8,721 bases of DNA from Gammaproteobacteria bacterium (GTDB taxonomy: Bacteria > Pseudomonadota > Gammaproteobacteria > Xanthomonadales > Marinicellaceae). Location: NCBI GenBank assembly GCA_030426705.1, contig JAUHXW010000105.1:1-8721 (forward strand). The letters run 5' to 3'. The notes beneath the pieces were generated by a model. The model made no database searches. It was not told where the DNA came from and was given only the letters and a program-made list of their open reading frames with translations. Shown here piece by piece: positions 1 through 7,273 of this stretch. The number at the start of each line of letters is the position of its first letter. Position 1 is the first letter of the stretch. A program made the translations under genes and the position numbers.

Positions 1-1
1 C

Positions 2-988
2 ATTACACATCTGGATAATGACCGCATGGAAGTGCGTTTCCGATTGGCCTCGGTGGCTGAACAAAAGCAATTGTTGGCTTTAACCCTGCCATTGAGCAAA
101 ACACAGGCACGTGCTGGAGCACATTACATTGCTGATCGCATTTATGAAGAAATTTTAAAAATACCGGGTGTGTTTTCAACCAAATTGGCCTATGTGACCG
201 CCATCAAAAATGGTCCGGACTTCAAGTATCAATTGGTGGTGGCCGACTCAGATGGTTACGGCCCTCAGGCCTTGGTGACTTCCAAAGAGCCTTTGTTGTC
301 ACCTTCCTGGTCACCGGATGGCAAAAAAATTGCCTATGTGTCGTTTGAAAAAGGCAATTCGGCCATTTATATTCAGGATTTAAGCACCGGTGCCAGAACC
401 CTGATGACCAGTTTTGAAGGTATTAATGGCGCACCCAAGTTTTCACCGGACGGCAAATTATTGGCCATCACCTTGTCCAAATCCGGCAACCCGGAAATTT
501 ACACCATCAATGTGTTCGACAAGCGTTTAACCCAAATCACCAACCACTGGGCGATTGATACAGAGCCGGAATGGTCGCCTGATGGCAGGTCACTGTTTTT
601 CACTTCCGACCGTGGTGGTAAACCACAAATTTATGAAACAGACATCATCGGCAGAAAAGCCAAAAGAATTACTTTTGAAGGCGATTATAATACCCGACCC
701 AGCGTTTCACCGGATGGTAAATACATCGCCATGGTACACGGCAACGACAATGTTTATAAAATCGCGCTGTTCCATCGACCCTCCAACACATTGCAAATCA
801 TCAGTGATGGCCGGTTGGATGAAACCCCGAGTTTTGCGCCCAATGGCGCCATGGTGCTGTACGCCACCAAAACCCCAGCAGGCCAAGGTTTACTGAAAGC
901 CGTTTCAACTGATGGACAAACCAGCAATGATCTGGTGTTGAGCAAAGGCCATGTGCGCGAACCTAATTGGTCTCCACTGCTAAAGTAA
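2..988 (+). CDS. tolB: TolB, periplasmic beta-propeller of the Tol-Pal system (5' partial)
   Basis: TolB is the periplasmic protein of the Tol-Pal envelope complex. It binds the lipoprotein Pal and helps keep the outer membrane attached and constricting at division. The reading frame is open from the left edge, so the start lies upstream; the ATG at 26 is internal. The 328 visible residues compare with about 430 for the family, so the signal peptide and the start of the N-terminal domain are missing. The first part (HYIADRIYEEI, GVFSTKLAYV) matches the end of the N-terminal D1 domain. After it come propeller repeats with the core (W/F/V)SPDGK: PSWSPDGKKIAY near codon 101, KFSPDGKLLAIT near 147, then PEWSPDGRSLFF, PSVSPDGKYIAM and PSFAPNGAMVLY, ending in PNWSPLLK. 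The motifs TSDRGGKPQIY and RITFEGDYN are typical of TolB. pal, normally the next gene, is not here. Identification is secure. Confidence 0.95.
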   Translation: MTHLDNDRMEVRFRLASVAEQKQLLALTLPLSKTQARAGAHYIADRIYEEILKIPGVFSTKLAYVTAIKNGPDFKYQLVVADSDGYGPQALVTSKEPLLSPSWSPDGKKIAYVSFEKGNSAIYIQDLSTGARTLMTSFEGINGAPKFSPDGKLLAITLSKSGNPEIYTINVFDKRLTQITNHWAIDTEPEWSPDGRSLFFTSDRGGKPQIYETDIIGRKAKRITFEGDYNTRPSVSPDGKYIAMVHGNDNVYKIALFHRPSNTLQIISDGRLDETPSFAPNGAMVLYATKTPAGQGLLKAVSTDGQTSNDLVLSKGHVREPNWSPLLK

Positions 989-1013
989 AAAAGTAAGTTT
1001 GGTAAGAAAACTG

Positions 1014-1038
1014 AGGAGAGTTGCTCAGTAGCTCTCCT
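1014..1038 (+). terminator. Hairpin after tolB, possible terminator
   Basis: A perfect 7-base stem, AGGAGAG (1014-1020) with CTCTCCT (1032-1038), encloses an 11-base loop, 25 bases after the tolB stop. The inner bases can add a T-A pair and wobble pairs. No T-run follows (ATAAATG), so it is not a classical intrinsic terminator. It could protect the tolB mRNA 3' end, attenuate read-through or act with Rho. Confidence 0.4.
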
Positions 1039-1047
1039 ATAAATGTC

Positions 1048-1077
1048 TTGAAGAAAATTTCAACCATCAACTATACT
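1048..1077 (+). promoter_or_regulatory. Sigma70-like promoter for the diguanylate cyclase gene
   Basis: A -35 element TTGAAG (1048-1053, 4 of 6 to TTGACA) and a -10 element TATACT (1072-1077, 5 of 6 to TATAAT) are spaced by 18 bases. Transcription would begin near 1084, giving a leader of roughly 15 to 30 bases before the candidate start codons at 1099, 1102 and 1111. It lies just after the hairpin that follows tolB, which suits an independent transcription unit. This is consensus matching only. Confidence 0.5.
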
Positions 1078-1098
1078 GTATTGTTCTGAACGGCAAAC

Positions 1099-2997
1099 TT
1101 GGTGGTTGAATTGCAAAAAAAAACAAAACGACTTCTTTTGGCATTTTGGATTTTATTGCTGCCGGTGGTTTGCTGGGCAAATGATTTTGAAAAGTTTTTA
1201 GAGGAACTTCAAAACAAAAAAACCGAAGCGGCTCAACTGAACTTTGTGAAGAACACAGAACCTTCAGTGCAGCAATGGTCAACCACCGATCAAGGGCGCT
1301 TTTACCACCAAAAAGGCCTGGTATTGGAAATCAATGATCAAATTGAAACAGCCAAAAAATCCTTCACCCAATCGATAGAAATTTTTGCCCAAGCAGGCGA
1401 GCCTAATGGTTATTGGGTAAAAAGTCTGTTGGACCGTTCTTATATGGACTACTTGTTGACCAATGACCCTCAAGCCTATTGTGCTGATCGCCAGGAGGCG
1501 GTGGCATTAGCCCGAAAAATAGAAAAAAAAGATGCTTTGGTGGGCTCTTTGGTGCAGCTGTCTTTTTGTTTTCAAGACAGCATTCAAGACTTTAAAACAG
1601 GTTTAAGTATCCTTGAAGAAGCCGCGACCCTTTCACAGGAAAACCAACTGGCTGGCACCATGACTGCCTTGATTCACAATGCCACGGGTAACTTGTATCG
1701 AAAAAAGCGAATCAGTGAAAAGGCTTATGAATACTACCAAAAAGCCTATGATGCCTGGGCGTCTGAACAAGGCAGAGAAGACATTCAAGACATGTTCAAC
1801 ATGCAACACAATATGGTGGGCGAAAGCATCAATCTTGGTGAGTGGGCCCTAGCCCAGTCACATATTCAAAAGTTGTTTGAGCTCGCAGAGAACAATCCGG
1901 ATTTCAGAGACTTCACATTTTTTGCCTTCTACAACAAGGCGGCAGTTGCTTTTAAGCAAAAACAATTTGTAGAAGCCATTGAGTCCATAGAAATGGCATT
2001 GGAATTGTCCAATACCACATCAGAAAATTATTTCATTCAAATAATGAAAGCCTTTCGAGTGATTGCTTATTTCAGACAAGGAGAAAAAGACATCGCTGGT
2101 CGCATTGCGGCGGAAACCATGGATGAAATCGGGGAAACAGGAACCTTAAAAAGTTTAAAAAAACAAGTGAATCTCATTCACCAATACCACCTGGGACAGC
2201 ATGATGAGGCGCTGGATCAACTGTGGGCCTTGTTAGATGATGAAGAAAAAAATAAGCAGGAATTTATCCAAAATGCGGTTGCTTTGCAGTCAGTTACCTT
2301 CGATCAGAAAATTTCAAAATTTCAGGAGCAAGCACTGGCAGATCAATTAATCATCAAACAACTGGAGCTGGATAAACAAAAGCAACAAAATGACATCAAT
2401 CAGTTAAGGATTTGGATCATCAGTTTGGCAGCGATTACTTTGTTTGCTACTTCATGGTTTTTATTCAGGTCAAGAAAAAGCTATCTTAAACTGTCACAAA
2501 CAGATTTCCTCACCAAAGTGGCCAATCGACGGCACATCATCAGTTCAGGCAAATCACAACTGAAAAGTTGTCAAGACTTGGAAGAACCATTCAGTTTGAG
2601 CATCATTGATATTGATGACTTCAAACAAATCAACGACCAGTACGGCCATGTGATGGGAGACCAGGTCATTAAACAGGTGGCCAATACCCTGAAGGAAACG
2701 CTTGACAAAGACCAGCACTTGGGACGCATCGGCGGCGAAGAATTTTTGGTCATGATGCCATCAATGACATTAACCGAAGCCGAACAGCTGATAGAACAAG
2801 TCAGAATCAAGGTGGCACAAATGGCCATAGCAATGCCGGATAGAACCGTTAACATCAGCATTTCTTGTGGTGTAACAGAACGACAAGACACCACAGAAGC
2901 GATAGAGAAATTAATGAAAAGGGCTGATGATGCCTTGTATCAGGCCAAATCAACAGGAAAAAATAGAACAATCATTTGGCAAGGTCTGAATGAATAA
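1099..2997 (+). CDS. Membrane diguanylate cyclase with periplasmic TPR-like sensor and GGDEF (GGEEF) domain
   Basis: It makes cyclic di-GMP from two GTP in response to an unknown periplasmic signal. Residues 1-27 form a signal peptide (KKTKR, a hydrophobic run, then VVCWA before ND). Residues about 30-400 are helical with TPR-like repeats, for example near 63-100, 192-226 and 275-305. A short coiled coil rich in Q, K and L (about 405-433) leads to one membrane segment (IWIISLAAITLFATSWFLF, about 438-456). The cytoplasmic GGDEF domain covers about 466-630: TDFLTKVANRR at 468, metal and substrate motif IIDIDDFKQIND at 503-513, YGHVMGDQ, and the active-site GGEEF at 545-549. At the place of the inhibitory RxxD site, five residues before GGEEF, the sequence is DKDQ, so feedback by c-di-GMP at this site looks absent. 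No ATG start exists: TTG 1099, GTG 1102 and TTG 1111 are possible and a stop codon at 1087 limits the frame. No clear ribosome binding site was seen. Family is certain; start and ligand are not. Confidence 0.9.
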   Translation: MVVELQKKTKRLLLAFWILLLPVVCWANDFEKFLEELQNKKTEAAQLNFVKNTEPSVQQWSTTDQGRFYHQKGLVLEINDQIETAKKSFTQSIEIFAQAGEPNGYWVKSLLDRSYMDYLLTNDPQAYCADRQEAVALARKIEKKDALVGSLVQLSFCFQDSIQDFKTGLSILEEAATLSQENQLAGTMTALIHNATGNLYRKKRISEKAYEYYQKAYDAWASEQGREDIQDMFNMQHNMVGESINLGEWALAQSHIQKLFELAENNPDFRDFTFFAFYNKAAVAFKQKQFVEAIESIEMALELSNTTSENYFIQIMKAFRVIAYFRQGEKDIAGRIAAETMDEIGETGTLKSLKKQVNLIHQYHLGQHDEALDQLWALLDDEEKNKQEFIQNAVALQSVTFDQKISKFQEQALADQLIIKQLELDKQKQQNDINQLRIWIISLAAITLFATSWFLFRSRKSYLKLSQTDFLTKVANRRHIISSGKSQLKSCQDLEEPFSLSIIDIDDFKQINDQYGHVMGDQVIKQVANTLKETLDKDQHLGRIGGEEFLVMMPSMTLTEAEQLIEQVRIKVAQMAIAMPDRTVNISISCGVTERQDTTEAIEKLMKRADDALYQAKSTGKNRTIIWQGLNE

Positions 2998-3007
2998 CAG
3001 CATAACT

Positions 3008-3033
3008 GGGAACTGAGCAACACGGCTGTTCCC
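3008..3033 (+). repeat. Hairpin between the diguanylate cyclase and OsmC genes
   Basis: GGGAAC (3008-3013) pairs perfectly with GTTCCC (3028-3033) across a 14-base loop, with a possible T-G wobble outside the stem. It fills most of the 52-base gap between the two genes. No T-run follows, so read-through into the OsmC gene is likely. It might partly terminate or stabilise the RNA ends. Confidence 0.35.
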
Positions 3034-3049
3034 GTTAAACAGGAAAACC

Positions 3050-3472
3050 ATGAGTAAAAATACAGTAACCACACAATGGGTGAAAGACTATACCTTCGTC
3101 AGTACCAATGAATCAAACCAGAGCGTTGTGTTAGATGCCGCAACCAGCAAAAACGGAGAAAAAATTGCGCCTTCACCGATGGAAGCCGTGTTGATGGCTT
3201 TGAGTACTTGCGCGGGTATAGATGTGAAATTGATTTTATCCAAAGCCAAGCAGGACTTCAACGATATACAGGTCAAAGTCACCGCAGAACGGCGGGAAGA
3301 AATTCCCAAAATATACACCGATATCAATTTACACTTCGTCGTTAAAGGCGAAGCTGTGGCGGAAAAGCAAGTTGCCCGTGCCGTGAAACTTTCTGCTGAA
3401 AAATACTGTTCAGTGTCACACATGCTGCAAGGTGTGGTGAACATCACTCACAGCTTTGAGGTCTCTACATAA
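3050..3472 (+). CDS. OsmC family protein, YhfA-like
   Basis: OsmC-family proteins are small cytosolic thiol proteins; several reduce organic hydroperoxides through a pair of cysteines, while the role of the YhfA branch is not settled. The 140 residues fit the family length. The two conserved cysteines are present: Cys54 in ALSTCAGIDVKLIL, following the SPMEAVLMA helix, and Cys120 in EKYCSVSHML. The N-terminal strand region TTQWVKDYTFVSTN and the PSPMEAVL motif resemble E. coli YhfA more than Ohr or OsmC proper. The ATG at 3050 has a ribosome binding site AGGA at 3041-3044, five bases before it. The gene lies 52 bases after the diguanylate cyclase gene on the same strand and may be co-transcribed with it. 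Its stop is 3 bases from the stop of the opposing gene. Family is secure, substrate unknown. Confidence 0.88.
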   Translation: MSKNTVTTQWVKDYTFVSTNESNQSVVLDAATSKNGEKIAPSPMEAVLMALSTCAGIDVKLILSKAKQDFNDIQVKVTAERREEIPKIYTDINLHFVVKGEAVAEKQVARAVKLSAEKYCSVSHMLQGVVNITHSFEVST

Positions 3473-3475
3473 GGA

Positions 3476-3964
3476 CTATTTTGCTTTAGTCAAAGTAAAC
3501 TCTGTTTGCCACTTGCCTGACCAGTCTGGCTTTTTACCGTCAGGATAGGTTTCGTCATACAAGGTCAAGATCAACAAATCGTCTTTGAACTGGTATTTGA
3601 AATTAAGTTCACCACCCTCAAAACCGGGTACTTTTGCAACCCTGGCGGTGGTGGTCAATTCCTTATCAGTCACTACATAGCTGCCTGAATTAAATACAAT
3701 GGATTTAAAGCCAGCCAGGATTTCTTCATCGGTTGGTTTTGCTAATTCTTTAAACGGAACCCTCGGTGATTGCTTGGGGCTCCACATTAAGGCGTAATGG
3801 TTATCACTGAAAATAAACATGCCCGGTTGAGCTTCGGGTAACTCATGAGTTTGTTCATCTGAAATCCACCGTATACTTTTCACATCCCAGCCTCCTTGTA
3901 GCTGGTTGTTTTCAGAAGCCTGAAGTTGAGTGGAAGCCAACAGCAAAACAAACCATCTAATCAT
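3476..3964 (-). CDS. Small secreted protein with lipocalin-like GxW motif
   Basis: A 162-residue protein with an N-terminal signal peptide (MIRWFVLLLASTQLQA, likely cut before SENN), so it is probably periplasmic or outer-membrane associated; there is no lipobox cysteine. The mature part starts LQGGWDVKSIRWIS, which resembles the GxW motif that opens the first strand of lipocalin-like barrels. The rest alternates in a way that suits beta strands (GMFIFSDNHYALMWS, FKYQFKDDLLILTLYD, KWQTEFTLTK at the end). I cannot assign a ligand, and other small beta-barrel families are possible. The ATG has a ribosome binding site AGGA on the - strand (3970-3973), five bases upstream. It is the last gene of the probable hydrolase-exporter unit, 52 bases after the exporter stop. 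The opposing OsmC gene stop is 3 bases away. Confidence 0.6.
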   Translation of the reverse strand: MIRWFVLLLASTQLQASENNQLQGGWDVKSIRWISDEQTHELPEAQPGMFIFSDNHYALMWSPKQSPRVPFKELAKPTDEEILAGFKSIVFNSGSYVVTDKELTTTARVAKVPGFEGGELNFKYQFKDDLLILTLYDETYPDGKKPDWSGKWQTEFTLTKAK

Positions 3965-3981
3965 AATATTCCTAATTGTTT

Positions 3982-3998
3982 TAAAGTACTACACTTTA
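3982..3998. repeat. Palindrome between the ABC exporter and lipocalin-like genes
   Basis: TAAAGT (3982-3987) and ACTTTA (3993-3998) form a perfect inverted repeat around a five-base centre. No T-run follows on either strand, so it is unlikely to be a terminator. On the - strand it overlaps a weak possible promoter for the small secreted protein, so a protein-binding operator is possible. It is short and could be chance in AT-rich DNA. Confidence 0.25.
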
Positions 3999-4016
3999 CG
4001 TAGATTGAACAAAAAC

Positions 4017-5834
4017 TCAAGCTTTTTGATCAGTAAACTGGAGTTTGGCCAATTCTGCATAGAGTTCATTGTTGCGAATCAATTGCTCGTGTTTGCCTTT
4101 GGCGACGATTTGTCCTTGGTCCATCACAATGATTTGATCGGCTTTGCGGATGGTGGCAAGGCGATGGGCAATAACCAGTGTGGTGCGGTCTTTCATGATG
4201 GTGTTGAGGGCTTCTTGTACCAGCTTTTCGCTGCCAGCATCGAGTGCGCTGGTGGCTTCATCGAGCAGTAGCACAGGCGGGTCAGTAATGACCGCCCGGG
4301 CAATGGACAATCGCTGAGCCTGGCCACCAGATAACCGTACACCACGCTCCCCCAGGTACGTGTCATAACCATTTTCCAATTGCTCAATAAATTCATCAGC
4401 ATGTGCCAACTTAGCAGCGGCTTTGATTTCATCATCAGTGGCATCAGGCCGACCATAAGCAATGTTTTCTCGGGCGGTGGTTGAAAAGATGGTGACATCC
4501 TGTGCCACCAAAGAAAACTGTGCCCGCAGTGTTTGCAATAGCAGTGTTTGAATGTCGGTGCCATCCAGCTTAATGCTACCTGTTTGTGGCTCATAAAACC
4601 GCATCAACAGTTGAAACAAGGTTGATTTACCCGAACCAGAAGGACCTACCAGGGCAACGGTTTGTCCAGGAACCACTTCAAAGGAAATGTTGTTCAAAAC
4701 ATTCAACTCCGGCCTGCTGGGGTAAGCAAAGGACAAACCCTCAATGCTGATGTTGCCCAATACAGGTTGCTTGATGGATTGAGGTTCAGCTGGATCCTGA
4801 ATGGCCGGCTGGGTATTCATCAGTTCAATGATGCGTTCCAAGGCGCCAGCTGCTTTTTTCAGCTCACTCCAAACCGTTGACAGCGCACCGACCGATGTGG
4901 CTGCCATAATCGCATACATCACAAACTGGCTGAGCGTTCCTGCCGTCATGTCGCCAGAAATCACATCCTTGGCACCTAACCACAACACAAACACAATGCC
5001 ACCAAAAATCACAAAACCGACCAACAAAGACATGATGGTGGTCATGCGTATGGAAGCCACTGCAGCCTTGAATGCTTTGTTAATGGCCTCGATAAATTTG
5101 TTTTTTTCACGGTTTTCTTGCGCATAGGCCTGAACTGTGTGCATGGCATTGATGGTTTCGGTGGCCAGTGCCGAAGAGTCGGCGATGCGATCTTGCTCAG
5201 CTTTCGAAAGCTTTTGAATTTTGCGCCCAGTCAAGACGATGGGAATCACCACCACCGGAATCAAAAAACTCATATACATAGCCAGTTTAGGGCTGGAAAC
5301 CACCATCATGATTAGGGCACCTAAAAAGGTCACAGCAGAGCGTAAGGCAATGGAAAAAGTGCTGCCCACCACCGTTTCAACCAAGGTGGTGTCGGTATTG
5401 ATGCGAGAGAGGATTTCACCGGTTTTAGTGGTTTCAAAAAACTCCTGAGACTGGTTCATGACTTTTCCATAAACCTTTTTACGTAAATCAGTGACCACCT
5501 TTTGGCCAATCCAGGAGACCCAGAAATAACGTAAAGAAGTGAACAATATCATCAATGATGACACCACAAACACCAGCAGAAAATAAAAGGAAAGTTGATC
5601 CTGGTTTTCAGCGGCAAAACCCAAATCTATCATCAACTTAAAGGTCACCGGAATAGCCAGGTTGGCGGCCGCACCCAGAAACAGCAACAACAAAGCCAAT
5701 AAAATATGTTTTTTATAAGGCCTCACCAACGGCTTGATTAAACGCAGATGGGTTAACGAGGCTTTGTTCGAAGCGTCGTTGTTTGCGTCGTTATTCGTAC
5801 CGTTCTTTTGGGTATTCAGTTGTTCTTTATGCAT
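4017..5834 (-). CDS. MsbA-like ABC exporter (fused membrane and ATPase domains)
   Basis: A type I ABC exporter half-transporter that should work as a homodimer in the inner membrane. At 605 residues it is close to MsbA (about 580). Residues about 25-330 hold the six-helix membrane domain, with the cytoplasmic TGEILSRINTDT coupling region. The ATPase domain follows: Walker A GPSGSGKST at 397-405, Q-loop region SLVAQDVTIFS, signature LSGGQ at 501-505, Walker B VLLLDEATSALD with Asp525 and Glu526, and H-loop His557 in IAHRLATI. All catalytic residues are intact. I chose the ATG at 5834 because AGGA on the - strand (5844-5847) lies nine bases upstream; an in-frame ATG at 5864 would add ten residues but has no good ribosome binding site. 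The start overlaps the hydrolase stop by 19 bases, suggesting translational coupling. The N-terminal tail is Asn/Asp-rich (NNDANNDAS). It may belong to the MsbA-related group; the substrate, lipid or drug, cannot be read from sequence. Confidence 0.9.
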   Translation of the reverse strand: MHKEQLNTQKNGTNNDANNDASNKASLTHLRLIKPLVRPYKKHILLALLLLFLGAAANLAIPVTFKLMIDLGFAAENQDQLSFYFLLVFVVSSLMILFTSLRYFWVSWIGQKVVTDLRKKVYGKVMNQSQEFFETTKTGEILSRINTDTTLVETVVGSTFSIALRSAVTFLGALIMMVVSSPKLAMYMSFLIPVVVIPIVLTGRKIQKLSKAEQDRIADSSALATETINAMHTVQAYAQENREKNKFIEAINKAFKAAVASIRMTTIMSLLVGFVIFGGIVFVLWLGAKDVISGDMTAGTLSQFVMYAIMAATSVGALSTVWSELKKAAGALERIIELMNTQPAIQDPAEPQSIKQPVLGNISIEGLSFAYPSRPELNVLNNISFEVVPGQTVALVGPSGSGKSTLFQLLMRFYEPQTGSIKLDGTDIQTLLLQTLRAQFSLVAQDVTIFSTTARENIAYGRPDATDDEIKAAAKLAHADEFIEQLENGYDTYLGERGVRLSGGQAQRLSIARAVITDPPVLLLDEATSALDAGSEKLVQEALNTIMKDRTTLVIAHRLATIRKADQIIVMDQGQIVAKGKHEQLIRNNELYAELAKLQFTDQKA

Positions 5835-6670
5835 GTAATGATGTCCTGCCACAATGACTGGCATTCTGCTTTAAAAAAACCAAAATGCCCTATTGAATCG
5901 AGGCCTAATGATTGGGGGTCAATGATGCGTTTTTCTATGTGCTTGTGGTCATGATTTTTACCACACTCCTCGAGCAGACCATCAATGGCTGCTTCTGGCG
6001 CCATGTCATCGTCGGTAAATCCAAAGCTGAGTACAGGTCGGTTAAAATTGTGCCAAGGTGATAAATCAAAAGCAAATTTTGGATTAAACAAATAGTCCTT
6101 TTGACGACCCCAACTGGCCCATTGTTTGGCCGCCGCCGCTGGCCATGGGTAACTGCCCAAGCCCAGTTTTTTGGGATTAAATGTTTTCCCGCGACTCATC
6201 CACGGAATGAACACATGCCATAAAAGGAACAGTTTTACATATCCATCGATTGACCACAGTCTTTTATCACCTTTTTGTGCAGCCACATGAATTAAACCAT
6301 CGATAGTATCTGTGTTTTCTGCAAAACCAAATATTTGGCCACCCAAAGAATGACCTAAAACCCACAGTTTTCTCGGTTTCAACTCACCTTTGACCCAAGC
6401 CATGACAGCCGATTGATCCAACCGGCCCCAGCTTTCAACATCACAAATGGTGTGTTCAGGCATTGAGCCCATACCGTCTTCCATGCCTCGGTAGTTGTAC
6501 AACACCACAGTGATGCCCTGTGCCGATAGAAATTCGGCAAACTGGTGGTATAGTCGACGCTTGACGCCAATGGCCGGATTCACAACCAGAGTGTAGTTGG
6601 ACTCAGCTCGAAAAACCTCAAGCTGAATGGGAACCTGATCCGAGGTGGTTATTTCGATGGCATCAAACAT
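5816..6670 (-). CDS. Alpha/beta hydrolase, serine hydrolase type
   Basis: A 284-residue cytosolic alpha/beta hydrolase with no signal peptide. The nucleophile elbow GHSLGG has Ser108. The acid is probably one of Asp220-222 in SFGFTDDDMAP, and the base is His262 in GLDSIGHFGFFK. Early motifs NPAIGVKRRLYHQFAEFL and VVLYNYRGMEDG match the oxyanion and strand regions of predicted hydrolases in the serine aminopeptidase-like/monoglyceride lipase-like group. A Trp-rich cap (LLWHVFIPWMSRG, YPWPAAAAKQWASWG) suggests a hydrophobic substrate, but that is inference. The ATG at 6670 has a weak GGAT ribosome binding site (- strand, 6679-6682). It is the first gene of a leftward unit and its TGA lies inside the start of the ABC exporter gene. 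Esterase, lipase, thioesterase and peptidase remain open. Confidence 0.85.
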   Translation of the reverse strand: MFDAIEITTSDQVPIQLEVFRAESNYTLVVNPAIGVKRRLYHQFAEFLSAQGITVVLYNYRGMEDGMGSMPEHTICDVESWGRLDQSAVMAWVKGELKPRKLWVLGHSLGGQIFGFAENTDTIDGLIHVAAQKGDKRLWSIDGYVKLFLLWHVFIPWMSRGKTFNPKKLGLGSYPWPAAAAKQWASWGRQKDYLFNPKFAFDLSPWHNFNRPVLSFGFTDDDMAPEAAIDGLLEECGKNHDHKHIEKRIIDPQSLGLDSIGHFGFFKAECQSLWQDIITCIKNN

Positions 6671-6829
6671 ACAAAAAGATCCAAAAATAGAATATTGTAA
6701 AGGATTAAACGCCAGGGTTGAATGACAGCGAAGACTTAAACTTAGAACCCATCAAGCCGCTGTTACGCTTTTCATTGTTTGTGGTTGTTGTATGATGTTG
6801 TTTATGATTTTTTGACTGGTGAATTAAGC
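6671..6829. promoter_or_regulatory. Divergent intergenic region with probable promoters
   Basis: This 159-base AT-rich gap separates two genes read away from each other, so it should carry promoters for both. On the - strand TACAAT (6694-6699) is a 5-of-6 match to the -10 box, about 24 bases before the hydrolase start, but no good -35 is present. On the + strand TATGAT occurs twice (6791-6796 and 6803-6808), with weak -35 candidates such as TTTTCA (6769-6774). No clear operator or riboswitch was seen. Confidence 0.3.
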
Positions 6830-7219
6830 ATGCACGAAACAGCTATTGATAACCCGGATTTGCATTTGAGCATTGAGGTCGAGCAAACAACCATCAAAAC
6901 TGTTCTTGATGAAATCCTGGACACTGATCTGACCATCATCACCGATTTGGTAGCCTTTGACTTTAGCAATAATCAGTTAAATCATTGGGTTCATCTGTAT
7001 GCCAGTGATGATGTTTGTTGCCCCACTACATTAAGTGTCTACAACATCAAAATTACCATTGAAAACGCCATACAGTTGGCAAGCACACTCAATTGCGAAA
7101 TCGTTACAGATTTTGATCCTCAACTCAATCAACATCAATGGCAGCTCATCAGACCTGATGGCACGATCACGGTTGTTGACGATGATGTTTTATTTAACAA
7201 GGGTCAGTTTTGTTTTTAA
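6830..7219 (+). CDS. Unrecognised strongly acidic 129-residue protein
   Basis: I do not recognise this protein. I chose the ATG at 6830 because GGTGA at 6818-6822 lies seven bases upstream; a TTG at 6779 would add 17 residues over the likely promoter. The product has about 21 acidic residues (15 Asp, 6 Glu) against 4 basic ones, with a predicted alternation of strands and helices: LHLSIEVEQT, TVLDEILDTDL, WVHLYASDDVCC, NIKITIENAIQLA, WQLIRPDGTITVVDDD. It has four cysteines including a Cys63-Cys64 pair, and no signal peptide or membrane segment. It is divergent from the hydrolase gene and followed within 55 bases by the MITE-like element. Its composition differs clearly from its neighbours' products. 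Acidic proteins of this size include immunity proteins, DNA mimics and metal binders, but nothing here selects one of these. Confidence 0.6.
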   Translation: MHETAIDNPDLHLSIEVEQTTIKTVLDEILDTDLTIITDLVAFDFSNNQLNHWVHLYASDDVCCPTTLSVYNIKITIENAIQLASTLNCEIVTDFDPQLNQHQWQLIRPDGTITVVDDDVLFNKGQFCF

Positions 7220-7273
7220 AGTTTGAAACATCTGTTGTGTTGCAAAACAAGCAAATGCCTTTATATGTCATAA

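Noticed and set aside
3088..3447. 119-codon open frame opposite the OsmC gene
   Set aside because: It is fully antisense to a clear OsmC protein with both conserved cysteines, and the product has no recognisable features.
4193..5448. Several open frames of 60 to 130 codons on both strands within the ABC exporter gene
   Set aside because: They overlap a gene with intact ATPase and membrane motifs, and their products look like out-of-frame reading with no recognisable domain.
5835..5864. Longer exporter start at the ATG at 5864
   Set aside because: The upstream sequence lacks a good ribosome binding site, while the ATG at 5834 has AGGA nine bases before it. It cannot be fully excluded.
6779..6829. 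TTG start that would extend the acidic protein by 17 residues
   Set aside because: It has no ribosome binding site and covers the AT-rich probable promoter; the ATG at 6830 has GGTGA at good spacing.
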